Shown here piece after piece: positions 47,609 to 55,957 of a stretch of 64,000 bases of DNA. Every line of letters begins with the position of its first letter. Position 1 is the stretch's first letter. The position numbers and the translations under genes were made by a program. Source of the stretch: Rhodococcus qingshengii JCM 15477 (lineage in GTDB: Bacteria > Actinomycetota > Actinomycetes > Mycobacteriales > Mycobacteriaceae); contig NZ_CP096563.1 in assembly GCF_023221595.1 (NCBI RefSeq), forward strand, positions 1,594,501 to 1,658,500. The letters run 5' to 3'. The notes under the pieces are model-generated. The model saw nothing but the letters and a program-made list of their open reading frames with translations, ran no database searches and was not told the DNA's origin.

Positions 47609-47713
47609 ATGCTGCAAACTTATTTAACCGGAATGATCACGTGGGTATCGAACATGCTTGGTCTCACTTCCACTGGAAGCAAGATCATCAAGGATCCTCC
47701 ACAAAAGCCGTGA
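47609..47713 (+). CDS. Small peptide 5, PorA/PorH-like candidate
   Basis: 34 residues: MLQTYLTGMITWVSNMLGLT followed by STGSKIIKDPPQKP. One hydrophobic, Trp-containing helix and a basic Pro-rich tail. AAAGAACGG precedes it, a weak ribosome site. Last small gene before the first terminator of the cluster. Confidence 0.58.
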   Translation: MLQTYLTGMITWVSNMLGLTSTGSKIIKDPPQKP

Positions 47714-47810
47714 TCACTCCAGCGACTGCATCATATTGTTCGGTTGTCGAGGACAGCATCGTAGCGGAGCAGTCAGGCGAACCTGCACAACCTGCACTTG
47801 CTTGAAACTT

Positions 47811-47842
47811 TGGTCCCCGTAGCCCTCTGGCTTCGGGGACCA
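47811..47842 (+). terminator. Terminator after small-peptide genes
   Basis: TGGTCCCCGTAGCC (47811-47824) pairs with GGCTTCGGGGACCA (47829-47842), one internal mismatch, CTCT loop, followed by TCGGTTTT. Confidence 0.75.
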
Positions 47843-47927
47843 TCGGTTTTGCAATCACTGGCCTTATAGTCACAAGCTTTGCACTCAGGCGAATGTGCGG
47901 GCAACCAGCCGCGATACAAGGAGTTCA

Positions 47928-49091
47928 ATGGGCGCGTCCAACACGTCAGGCGCAAGGATGGCGCAGCTGAACCCACGCGATGCCGAATTCATCTATCACG
48001 AGGGCGCTGGTCACCTGAACCATCTGATCGCTGTGTACTTCTTCGAGACATCGTTGCACCCAAGCGCGGAATTCACGGCAGAACAGGCAGTGGACTGGGT
48101 TACCGCACGCCTCGGATGTGATCGCATGTTCACTCAACGAGTCCAACGGACTCCGTTGGGACTGGACCATCCCTACTGGGTGACAGACCCTGACTTCGAC
48201 GTCCGAAAGCACGTGTACGTCAACAAGATCAACGACACAGGATGGGCAGCGCTGCAAAAGCCGTTGAGCGCGTTGTTGACCACGAAGATGGACCTGCGCC
48301 GTCCGCCGTGGGAACTGCACTTCTTCGTAGGTTTGGAGGGACTTGAAGAATTGCCGGGCCGACTGACGGCGGTGGTGCTCAAGTCTCACCACAGTGCAGC
48401 TGACGGTATCGCCATCAGGACGTTGGGCGAGGCTATCTTTTCGGGCAAGGTGCAGCAGGCTGGGTCCGAACCGTCTGTGCCGTTTGTGCGAGCGAGGATA
48501 TTCACCAAGTCGCTACTGGGGTTTCCCGGCCGAATATATCGCTTCGCAAGGCAGGTACCAGGCAACCGACGCGCTCAGAGAGATGCTGACGCTGCGAAGA
48601 AGGCAGGAGAATGGGTGGAGAGCCTCAACGAGAGGCCTGCAATTCGATTCAACGGCAAGGTGAGTGGAGCTGCCTCACTCGAACCGATGACAATGTCCGG
48701 GGAGCAGGTCCGTGAGATCAAGGATTCGGTGCCCGGTGCCACTGTCAACGACGTTCTACTCGCCGTTGTCGGAGGCGCTCTGACGCGCTACCTCACGGAA
48801 AAGGATGAAAGGCCAAGCGATTCCTTGATCGCGATGGTTCCTCGCTCGGTGCGTAAGGTCGAAGCGTGGGAGTCGGCGAATCAGTTGGTGGCTCTGCTGG
48901 TGGATATGCACACCCAGGTCGAGTCCCCATTGGAGAGGTTGGCGCTCATTTCGAGTTCGGCACGGTCGGAGAAGGCGCGCACGTCCCATCCCGCGGTCAG
49001 GCGTGCCGGGGCCGCAGTCGAGACCACGCCCGCGCCTTTGATGAGATTGATGGCGTATGCGCGCAAGCAGAACGATCACAGCCTCGATTGA
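47928..49091 (+). CDS. WS/DGAT acyltransferase, truncated by in-frame TGA
   Basis: Wax ester synthase/diacylglycerol acyltransferase, which esterifies acyl-CoA to alcohols or diacylglycerol. Active site SHHSAADG (HHxxxDG) is intact. ATG 47928 with AAGGAG starts at the expected place. Compared with the intact paralogue 430 bases downstream, the protein stops after 387 residues at TGA 49089-49091, in frame with the remaining 99 conserved codons. The N-terminal domain and active site remain, but the C-terminal conserved block is lost, so activity is doubtful. Confidence 0.82.
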   Translation: MGASNTSGARMAQLNPRDAEFIYHEGAGHLNHLIAVYFFETSLHPSAEFTAEQAVDWVTARLGCDRMFTQRVQRTPLGLDHPYWVTDPDFDVRKHVYVNKINDTGWAALQKPLSALLTTKMDLRRPPWELHFFVGLEGLEELPGRLTAVVLKSHHSAADGIAIRTLGEAIFSGKVQQAGSEPSVPFVRARIFTKSLLGFPGRIYRFARQVPGNRRAQRDADAAKKAGEWVESLNERPAIRFNGKVSGAASLEPMTMSGEQVREIKDSVPGATVNDVLLAVVGGALTRYLTEKDERPSDSLIAMVPRSVRKVEAWESANQLVALLVDMHTQVESPLERLALISSSARSEKARTSHPAVRRAGAAVETTPAPLMRLMAYARKQNDHSLD

Positions 49092-49388
49092 CCGCGTTAC
49101 CAGCACACGATGGTGAGTAACATTCCACTCTCGGTCGAAGGGTTGACGCTTGCCGGCGCCCCGGGCGCGGCTGTGCTTGCAGTGCAAGCGCCCATCGACG
49201 GGGATGGGCTACGGCATTTCATGGTCGCCGCAGCAGGTGGGGGACTGACCCTCAACGTCATCGCGGATACCGCGACCATGCCCGATCTCCACCATTACAT
49301 CGAACTACTGCGAGCAAGTTTCGATGACTTGGCAGCGGCAGCCGCGATGCAGACTGCGGATTCACCTAACCAAGAGGTTGCCTCCTGA
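49092..49388 (+). pseudogene. C-terminal remnant of the WS/DGAT gene
   Basis: Continues in the same frame as the preceding gene: TMVSNIPLSVEGLTLAGAPG and HYIELLRASFDDLA align with TTISNVPVSVDGNVFEGAPA and HYVELLRVGFTTLL of the paralogue. It could be separately translated from ATG 49110 as a 92-residue fragment, but no ribosome site is present. Confidence 0.75.
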
Positions 49389-49524
49389 TCGATCGGAATC
49401 GCAGGCACCTTCTCCGATTGCTGGATTTGGTGACACCCAACGATTCCGAGCAGAACCCAGAGGATCTGCATGTCAGCTCGCTACAATTCGGACATTCGTT
49501 CAGCGTCGGAATTGAGGGGCATGC

Positions 49525-50970
49525 ATGATCTTTCGGAACTCGTTGCCAGCCGCGGTATCTCAGATGGGACCGCGAGACGCGGAGTTCGTCTACAACGAGT
49601 CCGGCGGACATCTGAGCCACATGGTCTGCGCCTACTTCTTCGACACGACGGGCCATCCGCTCGCAGAGATGACGCACGACGACGCGGTTCGGTGGATCAC
49701 CGAAAGATTCGGGTACTGGCCACTGTTCACGAGTCGACTCCAGCGAGTTCCGCTGGATCTGGACTATCCCTATTGGGTCCCGGCCGATTTCGACGTCGAT
49801 GATCACGTGCACGTCCATCGTGCCCCTGTTGCCGGGTGGGCCCCGGTTCGTGAATTGCTCGGGCGCTCGCTCGGGGAGCCGATGGACCTGTCCCGGCCGC
49901 CCTGGGAGTTGCACGTCATGACCGGCGTGCACGGGATCGACGAGCTGCCGGGCAATCTGACGCTGATCATGCTCAAGACCCACCACGGGGCTGGTGACGG
50001 TCTGGCGATCCGCGATCTGACCAACCTTCTGTTCTCCGGTCCGCCGAAGCCGGAGACGAAGCGTGCCGGTTCGGGGCTTTCGTCGCTGGATTTGATCGGG
50101 CGCACGGTCGTCGGTTTGCCCGGCCAGGCGATCCGTTTCGGCCGGGGTCTGTCCGTGACAAAGGTTGCGGCCGAGACGGTTCGGGAGGCGGAAGAGGCCG
50201 GAGAGCTGCCTACGTACTCGGCCGACCGCCTACCGACCCGATTCAACGGCGTGCTGGGCGGAGACATCACGATCGATTTCCTGACGCTGGACGGCGCAGA
50301 CATCAAAGCGATCCGAGCGGCCGTTCCGGACGTGACGGTCAACGACATCTTCCTGACCGTGGTCGCCGGTGCTCTCGACGCATACCTGTCGGAAAAGGGC
50401 GAGAAGTCGGCCAGTGGGTTGGCGGCGATGGTTCCCCGATCGATGCGGCAGATAGCCGAATGGGAATCGGCCAACCAACTGGCGCTGTTGACGGTCGATC
50501 TGCACACGGACGTCGAAGATCCGGTCGAGCGGCTGACACTGATCAGGGATTCGGCGCTGATGGCAAAGGGGCGGAGTTCGCACCCAGCCGTCCGTCGTTA
50601 CGGCACACGCATCGAAACCTCGCCTGCGGCTCTGCTCAGACTCACCGGTCTCTCGCGTCGGCTCAACAAGCTGGACCCTTCGCACAAGGTCATTCAGAAC
50701 ACGACGATCAGCAATGTCCCGGTATCGGTCGACGGCAATGTTTTCGAAGGTGCGCCGGCGGTGGCAGTTCTCGGCGGGCAGGCGCCGGTCGACGGAGATA
50801 TTCTGCGCCACTTCCTCATTGCCGCGCGTGGAGGTTCTCTGACGCTCAATGTCATCGTCTCGCAAGAGACGATGCCGGATATCGAGCACTACGTCGAATT
50901 GTTGCGGGTGGGGTTCACGACGCTTTTGCAGGCAGTTTCTGACCAAAATCGTGAGGTAGTCGAACGATAA
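49525..50970 (+). CDS. WS/DGAT acyltransferase (intact)
   Basis: 481-residue wax ester synthase/diacylglycerol acyltransferase. Active site KTHHGAGDG (HHxxxDG), N-terminal MGPRDAEFVYNESGGHLSHM, PPWELHV and the C-terminal QNTTISNVPVSVDG block are all present. It makes triacylglycerol or wax esters for storage or envelope lipids. Arose by duplication with the neighbouring broken copy. It sits between the two groups of small-peptide genes. Confidence 0.9.
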   Translation: MIFRNSLPAAVSQMGPRDAEFVYNESGGHLSHMVCAYFFDTTGHPLAEMTHDDAVRWITERFGYWPLFTSRLQRVPLDLDYPYWVPADFDVDDHVHVHRAPVAGWAPVRELLGRSLGEPMDLSRPPWELHVMTGVHGIDELPGNLTLIMLKTHHGAGDGLAIRDLTNLLFSGPPKPETKRAGSGLSSLDLIGRTVVGLPGQAIRFGRGLSVTKVAAETVREAEEAGELPTYSADRLPTRFNGVLGGDITIDFLTLDGADIKAIRAAVPDVTVNDIFLTVVAGALDAYLSEKGEKSASGLAAMVPRSMRQIAEWESANQLALLTVDLHTDVEDPVERLTLIRDSALMAKGRSSHPAVRRYGTRIETSPAALLRLTGLSRRLNKLDPSHKVIQNTTISNVPVSVDGNVFEGAPAVAVLGGQAPVDGDILRHFLIAARGGSLTLNVIVSQETMPDIEHYVELLRVGFTTLLQAVSDQNREVVER

Positions 50971-51182
50971 AGTGCAACTTGCGTCGGAACTTGTGGTGAA
51001 TCGACGATTTGTGTTCGGGAAATTTCTGTCGAATTCATCCTAATTAAGGTAATTGTCCGTAGTGGTGTCGAGTCGTTATCTCGCGGATTAATGTGACTGT
51101 CGACACGTCGAGTGTCTACCGCCGGACTGGTTCGATAATCGTCACCGACGGTAAAAAGAATCACCTACGCGAGGAGCTGAAC

Positions 51183-51368
51183 ATGGGTTCGTTGATGGAT
51201 ATTCTCGGTGGTCCGAATGGGGACGGTGCACCGATGCAGGCTTTGCTGACAATGCTGCTGGGATTGGACAATGTCGGTGCAAACCTCTTCGGTTCACTGG
51301 CTGACACCGCCGGTGGAATCTTCGGATCTCTCGACACCCTCAGCTTTACGCCGCCTGTCGTTCCCTGA
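51183..51368 (+). CDS. Small peptide 6, PorA/PorH-like candidate
   Basis: 61 residues starting MGSLMDILGGPNGDGAPMQA, with hydrophobic residues 17-27 and Gly/Asp turns, ending TPPVVP. GAGGAG lies seven to eight bases upstream of ATG 51183. No signal peptide. An upstream in-frame ATG at 51093 lacks a ribosome site. Confidence 0.66.
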   Translation: MGSLMDILGGPNGDGAPMQALLTMLLGLDNVGANLFGSLADTAGGIFGSLDTLSFTPPVVP

Positions 51369-51431
51369 GTTTTCTGATCGGCGTCATTTGCTCGTCCCAA
51401 GTGAACCACTGAACACCTAAAGGAGAACGTC

Positions 51432-51575
51432 ATGCTTGAAGGATCTGTCATGGACGCTGCCGGCTCAGTCGGTGCGATCATCGGTCAGGGGTTGGGCAGC
51501 GTCAGTGGCCTGGCCGTCAAGGGTCTCGAGGCCCTCGCTGCGCTCAGCGGTGGAGAGTTGAAGGCCGCCAAGTAG
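51432..51575 (+). CDS. Small peptide 7, PorA/PorH-like candidate
   Basis: 47 residues: MLEGSVMDAAGSVGAIIGQG then LGSVSGLAVKGLEALAAL and a basic end GGELKAAK. AAGGAG lies seven bases before ATG 51432. Gly/Ser/Ala-rich amphipathic helix pattern, no signal peptide. It follows peptide 6 by 63 bases and precedes a terminator. Confidence 0.66.
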   Translation: MLEGSVMDAAGSVGAIIGQGLGSVSGLAVKGLEALAALSGGELKAAK

Positions 51576-51582
51576 ATTGTTG

Positions 51583-51622
51583 ATTTCGGGGCCTGCTCGT
51601 GTTGGCGCGTAGGCCCCGAAAT
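51583..51622 (+). terminator. Terminator after second peptide group
   Basis: 12-base stem ATTTCGGGGCCT (51583-51594) and AGGCCCCGAAAT (51611-51622) with a 16-base loop, followed by ACCTTTT. Also lies at the 3' end of the convergent PspC gene. Confidence 0.65.
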
Positions 51623-51668
51623 ACCTTTTGTCGGCGCGTAATTCTCGCCATGTCAGGTGCCGGAATCC

Positions 51669-51872
51669 TCAACCTAACGGCATGAGCATCCAGGCGGCGA
51701 GATATACCAAAGCCGCGGTTCCGCCCGTGCAAATAGCGGCGATAACGGCGAGTAGACGGACAAGATTGACGTCGGCGCCGAAGTAATCTGCAATTCCGCC
51801 GCACACTCCGGCGAACATTTTCTTGTCGTTGGAACGGGTGAAGGGGCGAGGTGTGTTGCTTTCGAATGTCAT
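51669..51872 (-). CDS. PspC domain membrane protein
   Basis: 67 residues, a single PspC domain: FTRSNDKKMFAGVCGGIADYFGAD, then two hydrophobic segments ending YLAAWMLMPLG. PspC proteins are inner-membrane stress partners; single-domain forms are common in actinobacteria. Antisense to the small-peptide genes and divergent from ppk2. Confidence 0.88.
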   Translation of the reverse strand: MTFESNTPRPFTRSNDKKMFAGVCGGIADYFGADVNLVRLLAVIAAICTGGTAALVYLAAWMLMPLG

Positions 51873-52017
51873 GCTTCAATTCTGAAGCGAGATCGCATCA
51901 GGCACCATCGGGGACGACCCCCATCTGCACCCTGATCTTTTGAGCCCGTCGTGTCATACCCCGGTAGTTCATCCCAGCTTCACCGAACGGTTGCTGCGGG
52001 AGACTACCTTGTCGGCG

Positions 52018-52932
52018 GTGACCGATTTAGCAGAACGCCGACCGTTCCTCAGCGCCTTCGCGGATCTCTCGACCGCCGTCGATCTGGCCGACACCGCCGC
52101 CTTCACCGTCGACGACAATGACGACGACGATCCGGTGCTGCTGACGTCGCCGGACGGTTTCGAGGTCGACACCTGGCGGGAGGGCTACCCGTACGACGCA
52201 CGGATGCCTCGGGACGAGTACGAAATGTCCAAGCGTCTGCTGCAGATCGAACTCCTCAAGCTGCAGAACTGGTCGAAGGAAACCGGCGCACGGCACGCCA
52301 TCGTGTTCGAAGGACGCGACGCTGCCGGCAAGGGCGGAACGATCAAACGATTCATGGAGCACCTCAATCCTCGCGGCGCACGGGTCGTCGCATTGGAGAA
52401 GCCGTCGGCCCGCGAGTCGACGCAGTGGTACTTCCAGCGCTACGTGCAGCACCTTCCGGCTGCCGGGGAACTGGTGATGTTCGATCGGTCTTGGTACAAC
52501 CGGGCCGGGGTCGAGCGGGTCATGGGTTTCTGCACCGACGAGGAGCATGAGCGATTTCTGCGCCAGGTGCCGTTGTTCGAGCAGATGCTCGTCGACGACG
52601 GCATCAGCTTGATCAAGTTCTGGTTCTCGGTTTCCCCGCTGGAGCAGCGCACGCGGTTCGCGATCAGACAGGTCGATCCCGTGCGGCAGTGGAAGCTTTC
52701 GCCGATGGACATCGCTTCTCTGGACAAGTGGGATGCGTACACGGCGGCGAAGGAAGAGATGATCCGGTTCACCGATACCGACACCGCTCCGTGGACCGTC
52801 ATCAAGAGCAATGACAAGAAACGCGCACGGATAAACGCGATGCGTCACGTGCTCAGTCAGTTCGATTACGACAACAAGGATTACGAGATCGTGGGTACTC
52901 CGGATCCGCTGATCGTGGGAAGCCTCGAATAG
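52018..52932 (+). CDS. ppk2: Polyphosphate kinase 2
   Basis: Transfers phosphate between polyphosphate and nucleotides. Walker A GRDAAGKGG at 99-107, Walker B FDRSWYNRAG, and the lid region EQRTRFAIRQVDPVRQWKLSP. GTG 52018 is preferred (304 residues); a longer in-frame ATG at 51940 is open but has no ribosome site, and TACCTT upstream suggests a leaderless start. In Corynebacterium a ppk2 gene borders the porA/porH locus on the side away from groEL2, as here. Confidence 0.92.
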   Translation: MTDLAERRPFLSAFADLSTAVDLADTAAFTVDDNDDDDPVLLTSPDGFEVDTWREGYPYDARMPRDEYEMSKRLLQIELLKLQNWSKETGARHAIVFEGRDAAGKGGTIKRFMEHLNPRGARVVALEKPSARESTQWYFQRYVQHLPAAGELVMFDRSWYNRAGVERVMGFCTDEEHERFLRQVPLFEQMLVDDGISLIKFWFSVSPLEQRTRFAIRQVDPVRQWKLSPMDIASLDKWDAYTAAKEEMIRFTDTDTAPWTVIKSNDKKRARINAMRHVLSQFDYDNKDYEIVGTPDPLIVGSLE

Positions 52933-52983
52933 TCGGCGCGTGGGCTCTGCCCATCCGCGGCGTGGGTGGTTAGTGTGAGTTGA

Positions 52984-53817
52984 ATGGAGACCGTACCGAT
53001 CCAACTCCCCGACGGCACCGTGACCCCGATCCGTCTGTTTCCCGGACCGAACGACGACGCACCCGTGGTGGTGATGTTGCCCGGGCTCGGAGTTCCCGCC
53101 GGGTTCTACGATCCGGTGGCGCAGGCCCTGGTCGAAGCCGGCTTCAATGCGGCCATCGGTGAACTGCGTGGCCAAGGTGACAGCAAACCGCGCCCGAGCG
53201 CGTCGAGTGTTTTCGGATATCAGGAACTGGTCTCGATCGATTGTCCGGCGACGTTCGAGGTGGTGCGTGAGCGGTTTCCGGCCAGCACACCATTTCTGAT
53301 GGGGCACAGCATGGGCGGCCAGATCGGGGTCATGTACGCGTCGAGGATTCGGGGCCGGCTCGGCGGACTGATCCTGGTTGCCTCCGGATCGCCGTATCAC
53401 CGCGGATTCCCCGGAATCCGTGCGCCCGGACTCTATCTGGGTTCGTCCGCGATGTCGGTGACAGCCAACATCGCCGGCTTCTGGCCTGGAGACCGGGTCA
53501 ACGTCGGCGGCTTCGGTCGACAGTCGAAAGTACTGATCACCGATTGGGCCCGGTTCGCCAGGACCGGTCGCATGGAACCCGTCGGTGCGGATATCGACTA
53601 CGAGGAGCGGATCGCTCGCCTGACCTTGCCGGTTCTGTCGATCACGATCGAAGGGGACGATCTCGCTCCACGCCGGTCGGCAAAGAACCTGGTGGACAAG
53701 CTCTCCGGGGCCCAAGTGACGATGACGCACATCGACGAACCACTCGGTCACAACGGTTGGATACGCAATCCCACCGCTGTGAGCGAGCGCGTCGTCGCGT
53801 GGTTGCGCGACCGCTGA
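52984..53817 (+). CDS. Alpha/beta hydrolase
   Basis: 277 residues. Nucleophile S109 in MGHSMGGQIG, oxyanion region MLPGLGVPAGFYDPVA, and the C-terminal His in GHNGWIRNP. No signal peptide. Substrate unknown; a lysophospholipase- or esterase-like role is possible. It converges on the prolyl oligopeptidase gene with a four-base gap. Confidence 0.86.
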   Translation: METVPIQLPDGTVTPIRLFPGPNDDAPVVVMLPGLGVPAGFYDPVAQALVEAGFNAAIGELRGQGDSKPRPSASSVFGYQELVSIDCPATFEVVRERFPASTPFLMGHSMGGQIGVMYASRIRGRLGGLILVASGSPYHRGFPGIRAPGLYLGSSAMSVTANIAGFWPGDRVNVGGFGRQSKVLITDWARFARTGRMEPVGADIDYEERIARLTLPVLSITIEGDDLAPRRSAKNLVDKLSGAQVTMTHIDEPLGHNGWIRNPTAVSERVVAWLRDR

Positions 53818-53821
53818 AAGA

Positions 53822-55873
53822 TCAGGCGAGTTTCTGCCAGAGGAACTCGTAGGTCAGCGCAGTCTTGAAGGCCAGCTGAGCATTGTCCGCGGCGCCGCCG
53901 TGGCCACCCTCGATGTTCTCGAAATACAGCACCGGCTTGCCCAGCTCTTCCAGCCGTGCGGCCATCTTGCGGGCATGCGCGGGGTGGACGCGGTCGTCGC
54001 GGGTGGACGTCGCGATCAGGATCGGTGGGTACGACGCGGCGGCGTCGATGTTCTGATACGGCGAGTACTCCGAGATGAATGCCCACTCCTCCGGGACATC
54101 GGGGTCACCGTATTCGGCCATCCACGAAGCGCCGGCCAGCAGGAGATGGAATCGGCGCATGTCCAGCAGCGGGACCTGACAGACGATGGCGCCGAAGAGC
54201 TCGGGGTACTTGGTCAGCATGATGCCCATCAGCAGGCCGCCGTTGCTACCGCCCTGAGCTGCCAGAAGATCCGGGGTCGTGATTCCGCGATCGACGAGGT
54301 CTCTCGCGACGGCAGCGAAGTCTTCGTGCACCTTGTGGCGCCCGGCCTTGAGAACCTGTGTGTGCCAACCGGGTCCGTACTCGCCGCCACCACGAATGTT
54401 CGCAACCACATAGGTTCCGCCCTGCGTCAGCCAGGCACGGCCCAGAGAACCGCTGTACGACGGTGTCAGCGAGATCTCGAATCCGCCGTACCCGTAGAGC
54501 AGGGTAGGGCCGGGCTCGCTACGCGGACTGCGCACCACGAAGTACGGAACTTGGGTGCCGTCGGCAGAGGTGGCGAAGAACTGCTCCGTGGTGATGCCCT
54601 CGGCGTCGAAGAACGCGGGAGCCTGCTTGAGGGCAGTGGGTTCGGTTTCGCCGATCACGCCGTGCAAAAGAGTTGCAGGGGAGGTGTATCCACTCGAATT
54701 GACGAAGTACTCGTTGCTGACATCAGGGTCGGTGTCGAGAATTTCGATACTGGTCAGTTCTGGAAGCCCTTCGAAAGGTCGATCCTCCCAGCCGTTTTCG
54801 CCCGGCGTCAGGATTCGCAGCGTCGTGCGCACGTCGGTCAGGACCACCAGAATCAGATGATCGCGTGTCCAGGTGTAGTGCTCGAGCGAGGAATGTGCGT
54901 CGGGTTCGAAGATCGATGTCAGTGCTCGTGAGCCGGCAAGGAAATCGTCGTAACGGATGGCAAGCAGTGCGCCGGTCGGATATTCGGTGTCCTCGACGGC
55001 CCACACGGACTTGGTGCGGATCAACAACCACTCGTGGTGAATCGAGATCCCGGCGTCCTCGGGGACGTCCACGAGCACCAGTTCACCGTCGGGGCGAACT
55101 TCGAAATGCTGAGAGTTGTAGAAATCGACCGAGCGAGTGACGAAGTCCCGTTCGAACCCGGGCGTCGGATCGTGCGAAGCCGAGATGGCCACGTCCGTGG
55201 CCTGGCCCTCGTAGACGGTCTCGGCGCTGGAGAGGGGAGTGCCGCGCTTCCACCGCTGGGCCAGACGGGGATATCCGGAATCGGTGAGCGACCCCGGTCC
55301 GATATCCGTTCCGACGTAGACGGTATCGATGTCGATCCAGTCGATGTCGGTCTTGGCCTCGGGAAGGTAGAAGCCGGGATTCTCGCCCTCGGGAGCGAGG
55401 AACTCGCGCTTGTCGATGTCGAACTCGCGAACGACCGCCGCGTCTGCCCCACCGCGGGAGAGGCTGATCAATGCACGGTTGCGGTGTGGCCGTAGAAGTT
55501 GCGTGCCCTTCCAGACCCAGTTCTCGCCCTCGGCCTCGGCCAGGGCGTCGAGGTCGACCAGGACGTCCCATTCCGGGTCGTCGGTGACGTACTGATCGAA
55601 CGTCGTGCGTCGCCACAATCCGCGAACGTGGGTGCTGTCGCGCCAGAAGTTGTAGAGGAACTCACCTCGACGGCGGACGTAGGGAATTCGCGCGTCGGTA
55701 TCGAGGATCTCGCGCACGTCGCTCTGCAGTCGATCGAAGCGCTCGTTGTCGGTGAGCTGCCCCTCGGTCACGGCATTGTGCTGACGGACCCAATCGAGTG
55801 CAGACTCACCGGTCACGTCTTCGAGCCAGAGGTAGGGGTCGTCGCCGGTGGTGGGCTGCTGATCGGAAGTCAT
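53822..55873 (-). CDS. Prolyl oligopeptidase family serine peptidase (S9A)
   Basis: 683 residues. N-terminal YLWLEDVTGESALDWVRQHN, beta-propeller, and a catalytic domain with Ser in GGSNGGLLMG, Asp in TSTRDDRVHPAHA and His in EGGHGGAAD. It cleaves short peptides after proline in the cytoplasm; no signal peptide. ATG 55873 is chosen. The frame opens farther upstream into the terminator of the next gene, which argues against a longer start. Confidence 0.93.
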   Translation of the reverse strand: MTSDQQPTTGDDPYLWLEDVTGESALDWVRQHNAVTEGQLTDNERFDRLQSDVREILDTDARIPYVRRRGEFLYNFWRDSTHVRGLWRRTTFDQYVTDDPEWDVLVDLDALAEAEGENWVWKGTQLLRPHRNRALISLSRGGADAAVVREFDIDKREFLAPEGENPGFYLPEAKTDIDWIDIDTVYVGTDIGPGSLTDSGYPRLAQRWKRGTPLSSAETVYEGQATDVAISASHDPTPGFERDFVTRSVDFYNSQHFEVRPDGELVLVDVPEDAGISIHHEWLLIRTKSVWAVEDTEYPTGALLAIRYDDFLAGSRALTSIFEPDAHSSLEHYTWTRDHLILVVLTDVRTTLRILTPGENGWEDRPFEGLPELTSIEILDTDPDVSNEYFVNSSGYTSPATLLHGVIGETEPTALKQAPAFFDAEGITTEQFFATSADGTQVPYFVVRSPRSEPGPTLLYGYGGFEISLTPSYSGSLGRAWLTQGGTYVVANIRGGGEYGPGWHTQVLKAGRHKVHEDFAAVARDLVDRGITTPDLLAAQGGSNGGLLMGIMLTKYPELFGAIVCQVPLLDMRRFHLLLAGASWMAEYGDPDVPEEWAFISEYSPYQNIDAAASYPPILIATSTRDDRVHPAHARKMAARLEELGKPVLYFENIEGGHGGAADNAQLAFKTALTYEFLWQKLA

Positions 55874-55903
55874 ACGTCCATTCTTACTGCTCGCTCCCGA
55901 CAG

Positions 55904-55944
55904 CACTCGACCCCGCTCCCGAAACACTGGAGCGGGGTCGAGTG
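55904..55944 (-). terminator. Terminator of mycolyltransferase gene 1
   Basis: 16-base perfect stem CACTCGACCCCGCTCC (55904-55919) and GGAGCGGGGTCGAGTG (55929-55944), nine-base loop. An almost identical stem follows the second mycolyltransferase gene. Confidence 0.78.
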
Positions 55945-55957
55945 AGAACGAATCGGG

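Noticed and set aside
49077..49103. TGA in the WS/DGAT gene as a selenocysteine codon
   Set aside because: The position is not a catalytic Cys in the paralogue, no SECIS-like hairpin was seen and the family is not selenoprotein-bearing.
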